Shown here: positions 8,953 through 18,999 of the stretch, piece after piece
Layout of the letters: every line of letters begins with the position of its first letter
Position numbering within the stretch: the first letter of the stretch is position 1
NCBI GenBank assembly: GCA_937892155.1
Contig: CALAUG010000026.1
Span: 1 to 41,808 of the forward strand
DNA from: an uncultured Bacteroidales bacterium
GTDB lineage: Bacteria; Bacteroidota; Bacteroidia; Bacteroidales; UBA1715
DNA: 41,808 nt
Reading direction: 5' to 3'
Program-made: the position numbers and the translations under genes
The notes under the pieces: model-generated
Told to the model about the DNA's origin: nothing
Seen by the model: only the letters and a program-made list of their open reading frames with translations
The model's database searches: none

Positions 8953-9668
8953 GCCTTACTATTTCGTCTACGGACAAGAAAACGTATCACATAGTATAGA
9001 ACTACCAATGCAACAATTGCCGCAATAGCATATCCAAGTTCGTGGCTGTATTTATTAATCATATCTTGCTGACCATGGGCAAAATATCCCAATGCCGCTA
9101 ACACACAATTCCAAATGCCTGCTCCCAGTACAGTAAATGCGACAAACGTCGGCAATTTCATTTTTGCCAAACCTGCAGGAATTGAAATCAACTGGCGAAC
9201 GGCAGGAATCAATCTCCCAATAAAAGTCGACATTTTTCCATGTTCGTTAAAATAATCTTCCGCTTTTTTAACTTTCTCACCACTCAACAACAACAAATGA
9301 CCTATTTTACTATCTGCAAATCTGTAAATGATAGGACGTCCCAGCCACAAAGACAAAAAATAATTAATAAGCGCACCCAACAACGAACCGAGCGTTCCAA
9401 ACAATACGATTAGAATGATATTCATATCGTTATCGTCGTTACAAGCCACATACGCAGCCGGAGGTATTACAACTTCCGAAGGGAAAGGGATAAACGAACT
9501 TTCAATTGTCATAAGCGTGGCTACCGTGACATAGTTCATATTCTGACTATACCAATTTTCCACACGAGATATAACAGACAAATTCTCCGAAGAGTCAACT
9601 GGTGTATTTTCAGCAAAGACGCCGAGCCCAAACATTAGAGCGATAACAACAGAACAAAAACGTTTCAT
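8949..9668 (-). CDS. DedA family membrane protein
   Basis: A 239-aa integral membrane protein of the DedA/VTT family, relatives of which act in phospholipid flipping and membrane homeostasis. It has an N-terminal hydrophobic leader (FCSVVIALMFGLGVFAE), then the DedA-type sequence ESSFIPFPSEVVIPPAAYVA, a GALINYFLSLWLGRP segment, and FIGRLIPAVRQLISIPAG with the family's conserved Arg and Pro. Two further hydrophobic helices and a basic tail RRRNSKA close the protein. It lies just beyond the nqr terminator and probably has its own promoter. It is convergent with engB with a 4-bp overlap and no obvious terminator between them. Confidence 0.9.
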   Translation of the reverse strand: MKRFCSVVIALMFGLGVFAENTPVDSSENLSVISRVENWYSQNMNYVTVATLMTIESSFIPFPSEVVIPPAAYVACNDDNDMNIILIVLFGTLGSLLGALINYFLSLWLGRPIIYRFADSKIGHLLLLSGEKVKKAEDYFNEHGKMSTFIGRLIPAVRQLISIPAGLAKMKLPTFVAFTVLGAGIWNCVLAALGYFAHGQQDMINKYSHELGYAIAAIVALVVLYYVIRFLVRRRNSKA

Positions 9669-9680
9669 AAAGATATTTTC

Positions 9681-9715
9681 AAAAAAATAGAGATGCGATA
9701 CAACATCGCATCTCT
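9681..9715 (-). terminator. Rho-independent terminator of the nqr operon
   Basis: A perfect 11-bp stem (9689-9699 with 9705-9715, arm AGAGATGCGAT) closes a 5-base loop and is followed on the minus strand by seven T. It sits about 40 bp after the nqrF stop codon. Confidence 0.95.
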
Positions 9716-9754
9716 AAACTAATTCATTTCAAATTCATAATTTGAAGCAAAACA

Positions 9755-11044
9755 TTATCCACCGAAATTATCGAAACGGATCATGCTACTTTCAACGCCA
9801 AGGCTATCCAACAAATCAAGAACAGTCTTAGCCATCATTGGAGGACCGCACAAGTAGTACTCGATATCTTCTGGAGCCTCGTGTTGTTTAAGGTAAGTAT
9901 CACCCATAACAGGAGCAATAAATCCAGGAGTATATTTAACACCAAGACTGTCAGCTTTTGGATCAGGACGGTCAAGTGCCAAATGGAAGTGGAAGTTTGG
10001 ATATTCTTTTTCCAATTCCAAGAAATCTTCCATAAAGAATACTTCGTCGATAGCACGCGCTCCGTAGAAATAATGCATTTCACGGTCACGTGTATGAAGA
10101 GTCTTCAACATGTGCATAATTTGAGCACGAAGAGGAGCCATACCGGCACCACCACCAACCCAAATCATTTCGCGTTTGCTGTCGAATACAGGGTGGAAAT
10201 CTCCGTAAGGTCCACTCATGATAACCTTATCTCCAGGCTTCAATGAGAAGATGTAAGTTGAAGCAATACCACAAGGAACATCTTGGAATCCAGGACCTTG
10301 TTCTTTCGGTTTGAATGGAGGTGTAGCAATACGAACTGTCAATGTAATGATATCACCTTCATCTGGGTAGTTAGCCATAGAATATGCACGAACAGTAGGT
10401 TCAGTATTCTTTTGGTGTAAGCCGAACAATCCGAATTTTTCCCATGTTGGGATATACAAATCACCTATCAAGCTTCTATCGAAATCAGCATAATTGATAT
10501 CATATTCAGGAATCTTGATTTGAGCATACGAACCAGGAAGGAAGTTCATGTGTTCGCCTGCTGGCAATTTAACCTTAAATTCCTTGATGAATGAAGCAAC
10601 GTTCTTATTAGAAATAACTTCGCATTCCCATTCCTTAATACCAAGAACGCTTTCAGGAACAACGATATGAAGATCATTTTTAACCTTAACCTGACAAGCC
10701 AAATGCCAATGATCTTGTTGTTCTTTACGGCTGAAGAAACCCTTTTCTGTTGGAAGGATATCACCGCCACCTTCTGGGATACGCAAACGGCACATACCGC
10801 AAGCACCACCACCACCACAAGCAGAAGGCAATAGAATATTTTGACCTTGTAAGGTACTCAACAAAGAACTTCCAGGATTAACTTCCATTGGTTCTTTATC
10901 GTTGATGAACAATTTTACTTTTCCAGATGGTAACAATTTCGCTTTTGCGAACAAAAGCAATGCAACCAATAATACAATTACGAGCAGGAAGACAAGAACA
11001 CTTGTGCCTATTATTAAACCTGCTGATGCATCACATAAAACCAT
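9755..11044 (-). CDS. nqrF: Na+-translocating NADH:quinone reductase subunit F
   Basis: The 429-aa NADH-input subunit. One N-terminal membrane helix (about residues 8-33) anchors a [2Fe-2S] ferredoxin domain with Cys76, Cys82, Cys85 and Cys117. An FAD domain with the RAYSMAN flavin motif and an NADH-binding domain with GGGAGMAPLRAQ follow. Electrons pass from NADH to FAD to the iron-sulfur cluster and on to the flavins of the other subunits. It is the last gene of the nqrA-F operon and is followed by the terminator at 9681-9715. Confidence 0.98.
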   Translation of the reverse strand: MVLCDASAGLIIGTSVLVFLLVIVLLVALLLFAKAKLLPSGKVKLFINDKEPMEVNPGSSLLSTLQGQNILLPSACGGGGACGMCRLRIPEGGGDILPTEKGFFSRKEQQDHWHLACQVKVKNDLHIVVPESVLGIKEWECEVISNKNVASFIKEFKVKLPAGEHMNFLPGSYAQIKIPEYDINYADFDRSLIGDLYIPTWEKFGLFGLHQKNTEPTVRAYSMANYPDEGDIITLTVRIATPPFKPKEQGPGFQDVPCGIASTYIFSLKPGDKVIMSGPYGDFHPVFDSKREMIWVGGGAGMAPLRAQIMHMLKTLHTRDREMHYFYGARAIDEVFFMEDFLELEKEYPNFHFHLALDRPDPKADSLGVKYTPGFIAPVMGDTYLKQHEAPEDIEYYLCGPPMMAKTVLDLLDSLGVESSMIRFDNFGG

Positions 11045-11061
11045 TTCCGTCTATCTTTTAA

Positions 11062-11676
11062 TTATAATTTTATTCCCATAAAACTCATAAAGGCAACACC
11101 CATCAAACCTGTAACGATGAAGGTAATACCAACACCTTTCAGTGCAGGTGGCACATTTGAGTATTTAAGTTTTTCATTGATTGCAGCAATACCAACGATT
11201 GCCAAGAACCAACCAATACCAGAACCTAAACCATAAACAGTTGCTTCACCAAGCGTTTCATAACCTCTTTGTTGCATGAACAATGAACCACCAAGGATTG
11301 CGCAGTTTACAGCAATCAAAGGCAAGAAAATACCAAGTGTTGAATACAATGCTGGAGCATATTTTTCTACAACCATTTCAACCAATTGAACAAATGATGC
11401 AATGACAGCAATGAAGATGATGAAACTCAAGAAACTTAAGTCAACATCAGCAAAACTTTCACTCAACCAAGACAACGCTCCTGGTTGCAATACATATTTA
11501 TCCAAAATATAATCGATTGGAACTGTAACAGCCAATACGAACGTTACTGCCAAACCAAGTCCTGCAGCCGTTCCAACATTTTTAGACACAGCGATGAATG
11601 AACACATTCCCAAGAAGAATGCGAACACCATATTGTCTATAAAAATTGATTTAACGAATAAGTTTAATAAATCCAT
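11062..11676 (-). CDS. nqrE: Na+-translocating NADH:quinone reductase subunit E
   Basis: A 204-aa protein of about six membrane helices, homologous to NqrD and to RnfA. The opening MDLLNLFVKSIFIDNMVFAF and the central Cys-containing segment NCAILGGSLFMQQRG are typical; together with NqrD it forms the membrane pair that carries an intramembrane iron site. It lies 17 bp upstream of nqrF and 21 bp downstream of nqrD. Confidence 0.97.
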   Translation of the reverse strand: MDLLNLFVKSIFIDNMVFAFFLGMCSFIAVSKNVGTAAGLGLAVTFVLAVTVPIDYILDKYVLQPGALSWLSESFADVDLSFLSFIIFIAVIASFVQLVEMVVEKYAPALYSTLGIFLPLIAVNCAILGGSLFMQQRGYETLGEATVYGLGSGIGWFLAIVGIAAINEKLKYSNVPPALKGVGITFIVTGLMGVAFMSFMGIKL

Positions 11677-11697
11677 AATCGTAATCTTTTAAAATTC

Positions 11698-12357
11698 TTA
11701 TTTCTTAATTAAATCTTTATTACGTGAACGCTGAATCCAAATAATGACAGCAACGATAATCAATGCCATTGGAGGCATCAAGAAGAAACCGTTGTTTTGG
11801 TATCCACATTCGTAAAGAGCTTGTGGAATGATTTGTAATTCACCAATTCCTGGTAATGTGATAGTTCCAGCACCGAAAAGTTCACGGACAACAGCAATGA
11901 TAACCAAAATCATACCATAACCCAAGCCATTTCCGATACCATCTAACAATGAAGGCCAAGGTTTGTTACCCAAACCAAAAGCTTCCATACGTCCCATCAA
12001 GATACAGTTCGTAATAATCAAACCGACATATACTGAAAGTTGTTTACTTACACCGTAAGAGAATGCTTTCAAAATTTGGTCAACTAAGATAACCAACGTT
12101 GCAGCAACCAACAACTGAACAATGATACGAATTCGGTTAGGAATTGTATTTCTCAACATTGAAATCACCATATTGGCAACACCAACGACGATTGTCACAG
12201 ACAAACCCATAACGATTGCAGATTCAACCTTCGAAGTAACTGCCAAAGCAGAACAAATACCCAAGATTTGTACTGTAATAGGGTTTGAGGAACTCAATGG
12301 TCCCGTTAATAATTTCATATTGTTTTTAGAAAACAATGATTCTTTTTCTTCTGCCAT
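11698..12357 (-). CDS. nqrD: Na+-translocating NADH:quinone reductase subunit D
   Basis: A 219-aa polytopic membrane protein related to RnfE. The segment LTGPLSSSNPITVQILGICS near the N-terminus and the TNCILMGRMEAF motif with its conserved Cys are diagnostic. It pairs with NqrE in the membrane part of the pump. nqrC ends 7 bp before its start. Confidence 0.97.
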   Translation of the reverse strand: MAEEKESLFSKNNMKLLTGPLSSSNPITVQILGICSALAVTSKVESAIVMGLSVTIVVGVANMVISMLRNTIPNRIRIIVQLLVAATLVILVDQILKAFSYGVSKQLSVYVGLIITNCILMGRMEAFGLGNKPWPSLLDGIGNGLGYGMILVIIAVVRELFGAGTITLPGIGELQIIPQALYECGYQNNGFFLMPPMALIIVAVIIWIQRSRNKDLIKK

Positions 12358-12364
12358 TGCCTTA

Positions 12365-13141
12365 CTAATTTAAAGATTGAACATTTAATGTATCTGCAAC
12401 TGGAGCTTGTGTAGAATCAGCAACAGATTCTTCAACTACAGGAACTGCAACAACACCAGCAATAGATTGGAAATATGCAGCATAACCGCCTAAGCAGTCG
12501 AACAACATATTATTTACACCTTCGCAAGTTTTTGTAGAACCCGAAATAGCATCTATTTCGTTGTAATCATTTGTAGCTCCACCTTTCATTGCTTTTACCG
12601 ATGTAAATTCGCCATCTTTGAAGATATGTTTACCTTCGTATCTGCTACGGAATTTTTCTTTCACGATTTCAGCACCCAAACCAGCAGTTTCACTTGCGTG
12701 ATCGAATACTGTACCGAGAACCGTATTGCAGTCAGATTTCGATACTGAGATATATCCCCAGATTGGTCCCCACAAACCGTTACCATTCAAAGGAATAACG
12801 AATGATTCAGCACCATTGTCTTCAATTTCGTAAACAGGAAGGAAATCACCGCCTGTCTGTACGTTAAATGTATCAGTTTGACCAGCTTCCTCAGGTGTTG
12901 CTGTTTCAGCAGTTCCTTTCTTTACAAAATAGAAGCCTTTAACATGTTCTTGAAATTTTGCCACTGCATCGCTTGGTTCCGATTGAATCTTAGCTGCTGA
13001 CAAAATATTCTGCATTTTTTCAATCTTAATGTTTGCCTGTTGTGCAGGTTTCAATGAAAATGCAGCTACCGATAACAACGTTGCAATTAATACAACTAAT
13101 ACTACCGAATAAATGAATATGTATGTATTACTCTTTTCCAT
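12365..13141 (-). CDS. nqrC: Na+-translocating NADH:quinone reductase subunit C
   Basis: A 258-aa protein with one N-terminal membrane helix (about residues 8-30) and a periplasmic FMN-binding domain. The flavinylation site reads SGSTKT at 200-205, with Thr203 as the residue expected to carry the covalent FMN. The length is usual. The tail after residue 230 is a low-complexity Ala/Val/Pro extension (VPVVEESVADSTQAPVADT) that looks species-specific. A flavin transferase such as ApbE would be needed and is not in this window. Confidence 0.97.
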   Translation of the reverse strand: MEKSNTYIFIYSVVLVVLIATLLSVAAFSLKPAQQANIKIEKMQNILSAAKIQSEPSDAVAKFQEHVKGFYFVKKGTAETATPEEAGQTDTFNVQTGGDFLPVYEIEDNGAESFVIPLNGNGLWGPIWGYISVSKSDCNTVLGTVFDHASETAGLGAEIVKEKFRSRYEGKHIFKDGEFTSVKAMKGGATNDYNEIDAISGSTKTCEGVNNMLFDCLGGYAAYFQSIAGVVAVPVVEESVADSTQAPVADTLNVQSLN

Positions 13142-13153
13142 CGTTGTACCTTT

Positions 13154-14344
13154 TTAAGCGTTAGTAACTTTTGCACGTTTCAAACGTTTCTTAATATTTG
13201 CTTGTACAACCAAATGGTCGATAAGTGGAGCAAATACGTTCATCAACAAGATTGAAAGCATCATTCCTTCTGGGTAAGCAGGATTCAAGCAACGAATCAA
13301 GATTGCGAACACACCGATTAAGAAACCATAAATCCATTTACCAATATTTGTTTGAGCAGCCGTTACAGGATCAGTTGCCATAAACACAGCACCGAATGCG
13401 AAACCACCGATTAACAAATGTTGGAAAGCAGGGAAATTCATTACCATATTGTCAGCTGGGGCAATTGCGTTCATCAACAAGCCCATGCAGAAACCACCAG
13501 CAAATACTGACAACATAATTCTGAAACTTGCTATTCCTGTGAACAACAACAATGCAGCACCAATCAAAATTGCGATTACCGAAGTTTCACCAACGCAACC
13601 AGCGTAGTTACCTACAAGCAAATCACAAACCGAAAGCTGATTTGAAGCTAACGAACTATAAACTGCATCAGGAGCAACGCCAGCGTTCAATTGACCAAGA
13701 ATCGTTTCACCTGAAAAACCGTCAACTGTAGCTACATCAGTTGAGTGAACCCAAACTGAAGAGCCCGACATATTTCCTGGATAAGCAAAGAACAAGAACG
13801 CACGTGCTAACAATGCAGGATTGACAATGTTCATTCCTGTACCACCGAATGCCTCTTTACCAATAATTACTGCAAATGCAACTGCAATTGCAAGTTCCCA
13901 TAGAGGAATGTCAACTGGAACAATCATTGGAATGATAAGTCCCGATACCAAATAACCTTCGCTAATTTCGTGACCACGAATGTAGCAGAATGTGAATTCA
14001 ATACCAAGACCAACAATGTAAGATACCAATATTAAAGGTAAAACTCTCAAGAAACCATATCCAAGAGCTTCCCACATTGTATAATCTTCACCTACCGAAG
14101 TATAATATAGAGAACCCACATTAAACATACCGAATAATAATGCAGGAACCAATGCAAAGATTACAATAATCAATGCACGTTTCAAATCTATCGCATCACG
14201 TACGTGACTACCTTTTAACGTAACATTTCCCGGAACATGTAAGAATGTTTCGAAACTTTCGTAGATAGGAAGCCATTTCTCGTACTTGCCACCCTTTTCA
14301 AAATTAGGCTTGGTTTTCTGTATCCAATTTTCTATCGCTTTCAT
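13154..14344 (-). CDS. nqrB: Na+-translocating NADH:quinone reductase subunit B
   Basis: A 396-aa membrane subunit with about ten helices that carries the Na+ path and covalent FMN. The flavinylation motif here reads SGET (Thr214) within DGFSGETILGQ, where SGAT is the better-known form; the acceptor Thr is kept. The KEAFGGTGMNIVNPALLARAF region is strongly typical of NqrB. It is 7 bp downstream of nqrA and 12 bp upstream of nqrC. Confidence 0.97.
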   Translation of the reverse strand: MKAIENWIQKTKPNFEKGGKYEKWLPIYESFETFLHVPGNVTLKGSHVRDAIDLKRALIIVIFALVPALLFGMFNVGSLYYTSVGEDYTMWEALGYGFLRVLPLILVSYIVGLGIEFTFCYIRGHEISEGYLVSGLIIPMIVPVDIPLWELAIAVAFAVIIGKEAFGGTGMNIVNPALLARAFLFFAYPGNMSGSSVWVHSTDVATVDGFSGETILGQLNAGVAPDAVYSSLASNQLSVCDLLVGNYAGCVGETSVIAILIGAALLLFTGIASFRIMLSVFAGGFCMGLLMNAIAPADNMVMNFPAFQHLLIGGFAFGAVFMATDPVTAAQTNIGKWIYGFLIGVFAILIRCLNPAYPEGMMLSILLMNVFAPLIDHLVVQANIKKRLKRAKVTNA

Positions 14345-14351
14345 ATCCTAA

Positions 14352-15701
14352 TTAATTAAATTCTTTTCTAATCATATCAAGTCCATTGCGAAGAATTGTC
14401 TGGATTTCAATTTTTGAAGGACAAACAAATTCGCAAAGAGCGAAATCTTCAGGAACTACCTCATAAATACCAAGTTGTTCCATCTTGTCGATATCTTCTG
14501 CAAGGATTGCTTTTAGTAATTGCATTGGATAAATATCCATAGGCAAAACTTGTTCGTAAACACCAGTAAACACGAATGCTCTTGCGCCACCATTATAATT
14601 TGTATTCAAAGAAAATTCTTTATTTGGACGCAACCAAGAGAAGAATGCTCTACTAAAACTATATTTACCGAAGCCAGGAGCCAACCAACCCATAAACGTT
14701 GGTTTATTGCCTTCCTCAATTACAGTTACCTGAGAGTCATAGAAGCTGATGTAATCATCTTTACCAAGTTTTGTTCCTGTCAAGACATTACCACTGATAA
14801 CACGCATATCGTCATTAATTGACTCCGCATTTAAGAACGATTTAATGCTTGTACCCAAGATTGTTTTGTAATAACGAGGATTTTTAACCATACCTGTCAA
14901 TGCAACAACAATACGAGCATCAAAAATTCCTTTCGAGAACAAACGACCGATGATAACAACATCCTGTGGATTTACAACCCAAACTACTTCACCTTTATTA
15001 ATAGGATCTATGTGATGGATTTGGACACCAACATTTCCTGCTGGATGCGGACCTTCAAAGAAATTTTGTTCCACTCCCTGAATTTGAGTAAATGTTGTTT
15101 TGGCACGTCCTTCCTTGAAAATGTTTAAATTAACAGCGCCATCCGTCAACTTCTTCAAAGCGTTAACACCAATTTGGAAATCTTCTGCAGATTCTTCCAG
15201 AGCATAAGTATAATCAGGAGCCAATGGAGCTGTATCAAAAGCAGAAATATGAATTGCTTTTGGCTTATCCTCTGGATTTGCTATGATGTCATACGGACGT
15301 TGTTTTACGAATGGCCAAACACCTGCAGCCAACATCGTTGAAACAACTTGTTCCCGTGACAAGGAATCCAAATTTCCTGCTTCAAATTTTTTGTACTCAA
15401 TTTCCTGATCTGGCGTAACAACAATACTCAACAGAGCACGTCTAGCACCACGATTAATTGCGGAAACCGTTCCACTTACTGGCGAAACAAAATTTACTTC
15501 AGGACGAAACTTGTCAACGAACAAAGGATCTCCTGCCAAAACTTTGTCACCTTCCTTTACCGCTAATTTTGCCGTAAGTCCAACAAAATCAGTCGGTTTC
15601 AATGCCACTGAATCTGGCATTGGGTTTTGAAAAAAGATACGATCGGCAGCGCCTTTCATCTTTATATCAAACCCCTTCCGTAATTTGACTGTTTTTGACA
15701 T
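14352..15701 (-). CDS. nqrA: Na+-translocating NADH:quinone reductase subunit A
   Basis: The 449-aa cytoplasmic subunit of the pump, first gene of the operon. The N-terminus KLRKGFDIKMKGAA and the following lipoyl-like region with SPVSGTVSAINRG are characteristic, as is the central EGPHPAGNVGVQIHHIDP. It lacks redox cofactors of its own and has been associated with quinone binding in the family. The C-terminal segment CEFVCPSKIEIQTILRNGLD retains two Cys. Its promoter box lies at 15730-15737. Confidence 0.98.
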   Translation of the reverse strand: MSKTVKLRKGFDIKMKGAADRIFFQNPMPDSVALKPTDFVGLTAKLAVKEGDKVLAGDPLFVDKFRPEVNFVSPVSGTVSAINRGARRALLSIVVTPDQEIEYKKFEAGNLDSLSREQVVSTMLAAGVWPFVKQRPYDIIANPEDKPKAIHISAFDTAPLAPDYTYALEESAEDFQIGVNALKKLTDGAVNLNIFKEGRAKTTFTQIQGVEQNFFEGPHPAGNVGVQIHHIDPINKGEVVWVVNPQDVVIIGRLFSKGIFDARIVVALTGMVKNPRYYKTILGTSIKSFLNAESINDDMRVISGNVLTGTKLGKDDYISFYDSQVTVIEEGNKPTFMGWLAPGFGKYSFSRAFFSWLRPNKEFSLNTNYNGGARAFVFTGVYEQVLPMDIYPMQLLKAILAEDIDKMEQLGIYEVVPEDFALCEFVCPSKIEIQTILRNGLDMIRKEFN

Positions 15702-15729
15702 GTGTTTTAAATATTCTATAGAAACGATG

Positions 15730-15737
15730 CAAAATTA
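15730..15737 (-). promoter_or_regulatory. -7 promoter box upstream of nqrA
   Basis: TAATTTTG reading leftward matches TAnnTTTG and would start transcription about 23 bp before the nqrA ATG. No convincing TTG box at the usual distance. Confidence 0.45.
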
Positions 15738-15825
15738 TGAAAAAATACCATACGTCTTTGGAATTACCAACAAAAAAAAAGGAGTTTTTTCAAGGGCAAT
15801 CTATCAAGACAAATAATTTACTTTC

Positions 15826-18564
15826 TTATTTCACCACAACCTGTTGAGTCAAAACTTCATTAGCATCGGTAACCATTTTAACAACGTATAGTCCCGGCTT
15901 CAATTTTTTGTCAAATAAAAATGTTCCATTTGCGGCGACGAACGGAGTTTTTACGACTTCCTTACCTTTCATATCCACTATTTGGAAAGAAACGTTTGAA
16001 GCAACGGATTGATATGTTACCGTTACCAACGACTGTGTGTCACAATATACAGACAAAGAACTACCCTCACTTTGAACATCTTCTATCGCTGTTTTGGTAA
16101 CCCCCAATATCTCAATATAGTCGAACGACATCCAGCCCCAGTTATTTTTTATAGTAATTGTATTTTCACCTTTCTTTAATGGTACAACTGTTTTATACAC
16201 CGCCCAATCACTTGTGTAATTGTATTGTATAGAGCCCAAAGAAGTACTATTTGCATACAGATATTGTTCCTTCCATGGTTTTTCATCGTCAGCATTCGTA
16301 TAATTCGTCAGATAGGCTATACAAATCTGATAATCTCCATCCGCTGGAGCATTTATACCTGAAAATACCAACTGTTTAAAAATCTGCAAGTCATAATATT
16401 TTCCTCCGCTACAGAAATCATCCGATTTAATTGAGCACCCATTCCCGCCCTTTACTACTGCATCTTCAGCCTCGTAACGGGTTTTCGGAGCATTTGTCAC
16501 TGTTATCACTAAATTTTCAGACTTAGTTGATTTGAAATTATCATCCTCATTATTGTTATAAACTATGCCGTAGAATGTATATTCACCCACAGTTGAAGGC
16601 GCAACCCAAGAATATGTATAAGGAGACTTAGTGACTGTTTCACACAATGCATCATTCAAGTAATATTCAACTTTTTCAACAGAAAAACCGCCTGGCGCAG
16701 CAGCATTCGAAACAAGTTCCACAACATCACCAGGATTTACTAACAAGCCTGTTTTAGAAGCCAATTTGATTGTTGGTTTTGCTGGAACAACAGTAAAATG
16801 AATGGTTTGTGATTCCACTTTTTCTGGATTTGCGACACTAACAATTCTCAACGTATAATCCTTTGTCTCACTCAACATAACTTTTGCCGATGAATTAGGA
16901 TCAACCAAAACATCATTCAAATATGCTTTCACATTTCCACCCGTTTGCCAAGAAAACGTCACAAACGAGCCTCCTTCCGCAGTAATTTCTCCCGTTCCTT
17001 TTGTTGAGTTGAACGATTTAATACCAAATTCTGACGGTTGAACATCTAGTTTAAATGGTACTACTGGTAAATACGAATCGCATGTAGGAACAGACATATA
17101 CAGATTCATTCCACCCGGGCAACGGTTCCATGCATAATATATCGTTGCAATGTCAGCATCACTTTTTTCTACTTTAACATGGGATTCATCAATTCTCGTA
17201 GCTTTTGCAATCGATGATTTTCCATTCACATCAACAATTTGGAACCATGAAACACTGTCACTTTCAATCGAGACGCCTTCCAACTTGCCATCTGCCGTTT
17301 TCTTGTATTCATACATTTTCAGCAATTGACCAACCTTTCCCGCAATAGCAAAACGAATTGTAACCGAACCATCTTCGTTTTTCACATAATCCAATGGTCG
17401 TGGACTATAAGCTCCATCCAAACCATTACCATACACCAACTTTTCAACAGCCATTGCCAAACGAGTTCCAATAGTTTGTTTGTCGGTTGGATGGATATTT
17501 CCTGCCAAGCCTGCGTCAATTGTGACAATTTGAGCAGAATTCGTCAACAAGTCAAGCGATTTTGTTTGCTGGTCACGCATTATAACCCACGGGTCGGATG
17601 CAATTGCATTTGATGGTTTATTATCTATTTCCGTACGGGTTTCACTTTTATAGTTAGGTAATTGCACCCAGACAACAGGGAAATCGTTGTTCCACAACGT
17701 TCTGTACGAGTTAATCATATTGTTGAATTGCTCGCAATACACTTTTGCGTCATTTTCATTGTCGCAGTTAGATTCTGCCTGATACCACAACATAGCTTTA
17801 AAAGGAATTCCGATAAGCGGATTAACCATTTTATTGTAAATCAACGTAGGCTGACGTTCATTTTCGCCTGCCGCCAAGCGGATATCGCCCGAATCATAAC
17901 CAAGCATTTCCTTACTCATCCAGGCTTCTATGCGGGCACCACCGTACGAAACATTCAAAATTCCAAACGGAATATCTTTAAACGCATCTTGTTTTTTAAG
18001 TTCCTTAACGCAAAAGTATGCTGCAGCAGAAAATTCACCGACATACGCAGATGTTGCCGGCGTCCAGGAAGTAGCAGGCAAATCTTCCGACAATTCTGTT
18101 GACACACCTTTTTGAACCTTCATCTGACGGATTGTTTCATCATCCGCCTCCGCCCTTACCGCATCAAAATCGTTGCAGGAACTAACTTGCAATTCCATAT
18201 TTGACTGGCCAGAACAATAAAACACTTCTCCAAAATACACATCTTTATAAGTGGCAACGACATCACCGTTTGCATAAAAATTCATATCGAACGGACCTCC
18301 GTAATTGGTTGCAGGAAACTCAATTTTCCACTTTCCATTTTCATCGGCAGTAGCAGCGCTCGATTTTACATTATTCCATTCTGCCGTAATGACAGTACCT
18401 TTGTCAGCAGTTCCCCACACAGGCACGACAACATCGCGTTGAAGTACCATGCCAGACTGAAACAAAGCATTTGTTTTAAAATTTTGTGCAGAAGCTGATG
18501 CAGCAAATCCCATGAAGCCGACAACCATACATCCTTGAACAATTCGTAACAAATTCTTTTTCAT
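15826..18564 (-). CDS. Secreted sialate O-acetylesterase-type carbohydrate esterase, T9SS sorted
   Basis: A 912-aa modular secreted enzyme. The start chosen is ATG 18562-18564, giving MKKNLLRIVQGC and a clean signal peptide ending near ASASAQ. The open frame reaches 18660, but that would overlap the MerR gene start. The SGNH/SASA esterase domain has SGQSNM with Ser121 as the likely nucleophile and a later HPTD block with the catalytic His. It should remove acetyl groups from sialic acid or from hemicellulose; the xylan-related neighbours favour the latter, by inference. A linker with bacterial Ig-like strands follows, then a CBM6/35-like domain (opening RYEAEDAVVKGGNG), and an 80-residue C-terminal type IX sorting domain ending in LTQQVVVK. 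A weak A6-T9 hairpin near 15773-15795 may terminate it. Confidence 0.88.
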   Translation of the reverse strand: MKKNLLRIVQGCMVVGFMGFAASASAQNFKTNALFQSGMVLQRDVVVPVWGTADKGTVITAEWNNVKSSAATADENGKWKIEFPATNYGGPFDMNFYANGDVVATYKDVYFGEVFYCSGQSNMELQVSSCNDFDAVRAEADDETIRQMKVQKGVSTELSEDLPATSWTPATSAYVGEFSAAAYFCVKELKKQDAFKDIPFGILNVSYGGARIEAWMSKEMLGYDSGDIRLAAGENERQPTLIYNKMVNPLIGIPFKAMLWYQAESNCDNENDAKVYCEQFNNMINSYRTLWNNDFPVVWVQLPNYKSETRTEIDNKPSNAIASDPWVIMRDQQTKSLDLLTNSAQIVTIDAGLAGNIHPTDKQTIGTRLAMAVEKLVYGNGLDGAYSPRPLDYVKNEDGSVTIRFAIAGKVGQLLKMYEYKKTADGKLEGVSIESDSVSWFQIVDVNGKSSIAKATRIDESHVKVEKSDADIATIYYAWNRCPGGMNLYMSVPTCDSYLPVVPFKLDVQPSEFGIKSFNSTKGTGEITAEGGSFVTFSWQTGGNVKAYLNDVLVDPNSSAKVMLSETKDYTLRIVSVANPEKVESQTIHFTVVPAKPTIKLASKTGLLVNPGDVVELVSNAAAPGGFSVEKVEYYLNDALCETVTKSPYTYSWVAPSTVGEYTFYGIVYNNNEDDNFKSTKSENLVITVTNAPKTRYEAEDAVVKGGNGCSIKSDDFCSGGKYYDLQIFKQLVFSGINAPADGDYQICIAYLTNYTNADDEKPWKEQYLYANSTSLGSIQYNYTSDWAVYKTVVPLKKGENTITIKNNWGWMSFDYIEILGVTKTAIEDVQSEGSSLSVYCDTQSLVTVTYQSVASNVSFQIVDMKGKEVVKTPFVAANGTFLFDKKLKPGLYVVKMVTDANEVLTQQVVVK

Positions 18565-18649
18565 ATACTTTAGAAACAAAATCATTTTACAAAACACATC
18601 GACAAAATACAAATTTTTATTTATATTTACGCCATTAAAACTAGATTTT

Positions 18650-18985
18650 ATGAAAAACATTGAATTGGACCCAGAAAAAATGTTCTACACCATTGGTGAA
18701 GTTGCAAAAATGTTTGACGAAAACACATCGCTTATTCGTTTTTGGGAAAAAGAATTTGATGTTATTAAGCCTAAAAAAAATGCAAAGGGCAACCGTCAGT
18801 TTACACCAGCCGACATTGAAAATTTCAAACTAATCCATTACTATGTAAAAGATTTAGGCTTGACTCTTGAAGGCGCAAAGAAAAAACTGAAAGAAGGTAA
18901 CGACGACGGTGTCGCCAAAATGCAGATTGTGGAAAAACTTACTTCCATAAAAGCTAAACTTAATGACCTAAAAGAGAATTTGTAA
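18650..18985 (+). CDS. MerR family transcriptional regulator
   Basis: A 111-aa protein with an N-terminal winged helix-turn-helix of the MerR type (FYTIGEVAKMFDENTSLIRF, residues 12-31, then the wing with KPKKNAKGNRQFTPADI) and a short coiled dimerisation helix (residues 78-111). It lacks the Cys residues of metal-sensing MerR proteins and has no separate ligand domain. It is transcribed away from the esterase gene, with about 85 bp between the two starts. Its targets cannot be told from the sequence. Confidence 0.85.
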   Translation: MKNIELDPEKMFYTIGEVAKMFDENTSLIRFWEKEFDVIKPKKNAKGNRQFTPADIENFKLIHYYVKDLGLTLEGAKKKLKEGNDDGVAKMQIVEKLTSIKAKLNDLKENL

Positions 18986-18999
18986 AAACCTTAACAAGG

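Noticed and set aside
18565..18660. N-terminal extension of the esterase
   Set aside because: It would overlap the MerR gene start and push the signal peptide inward; the ATG at 18564 gives a normal signal peptide.
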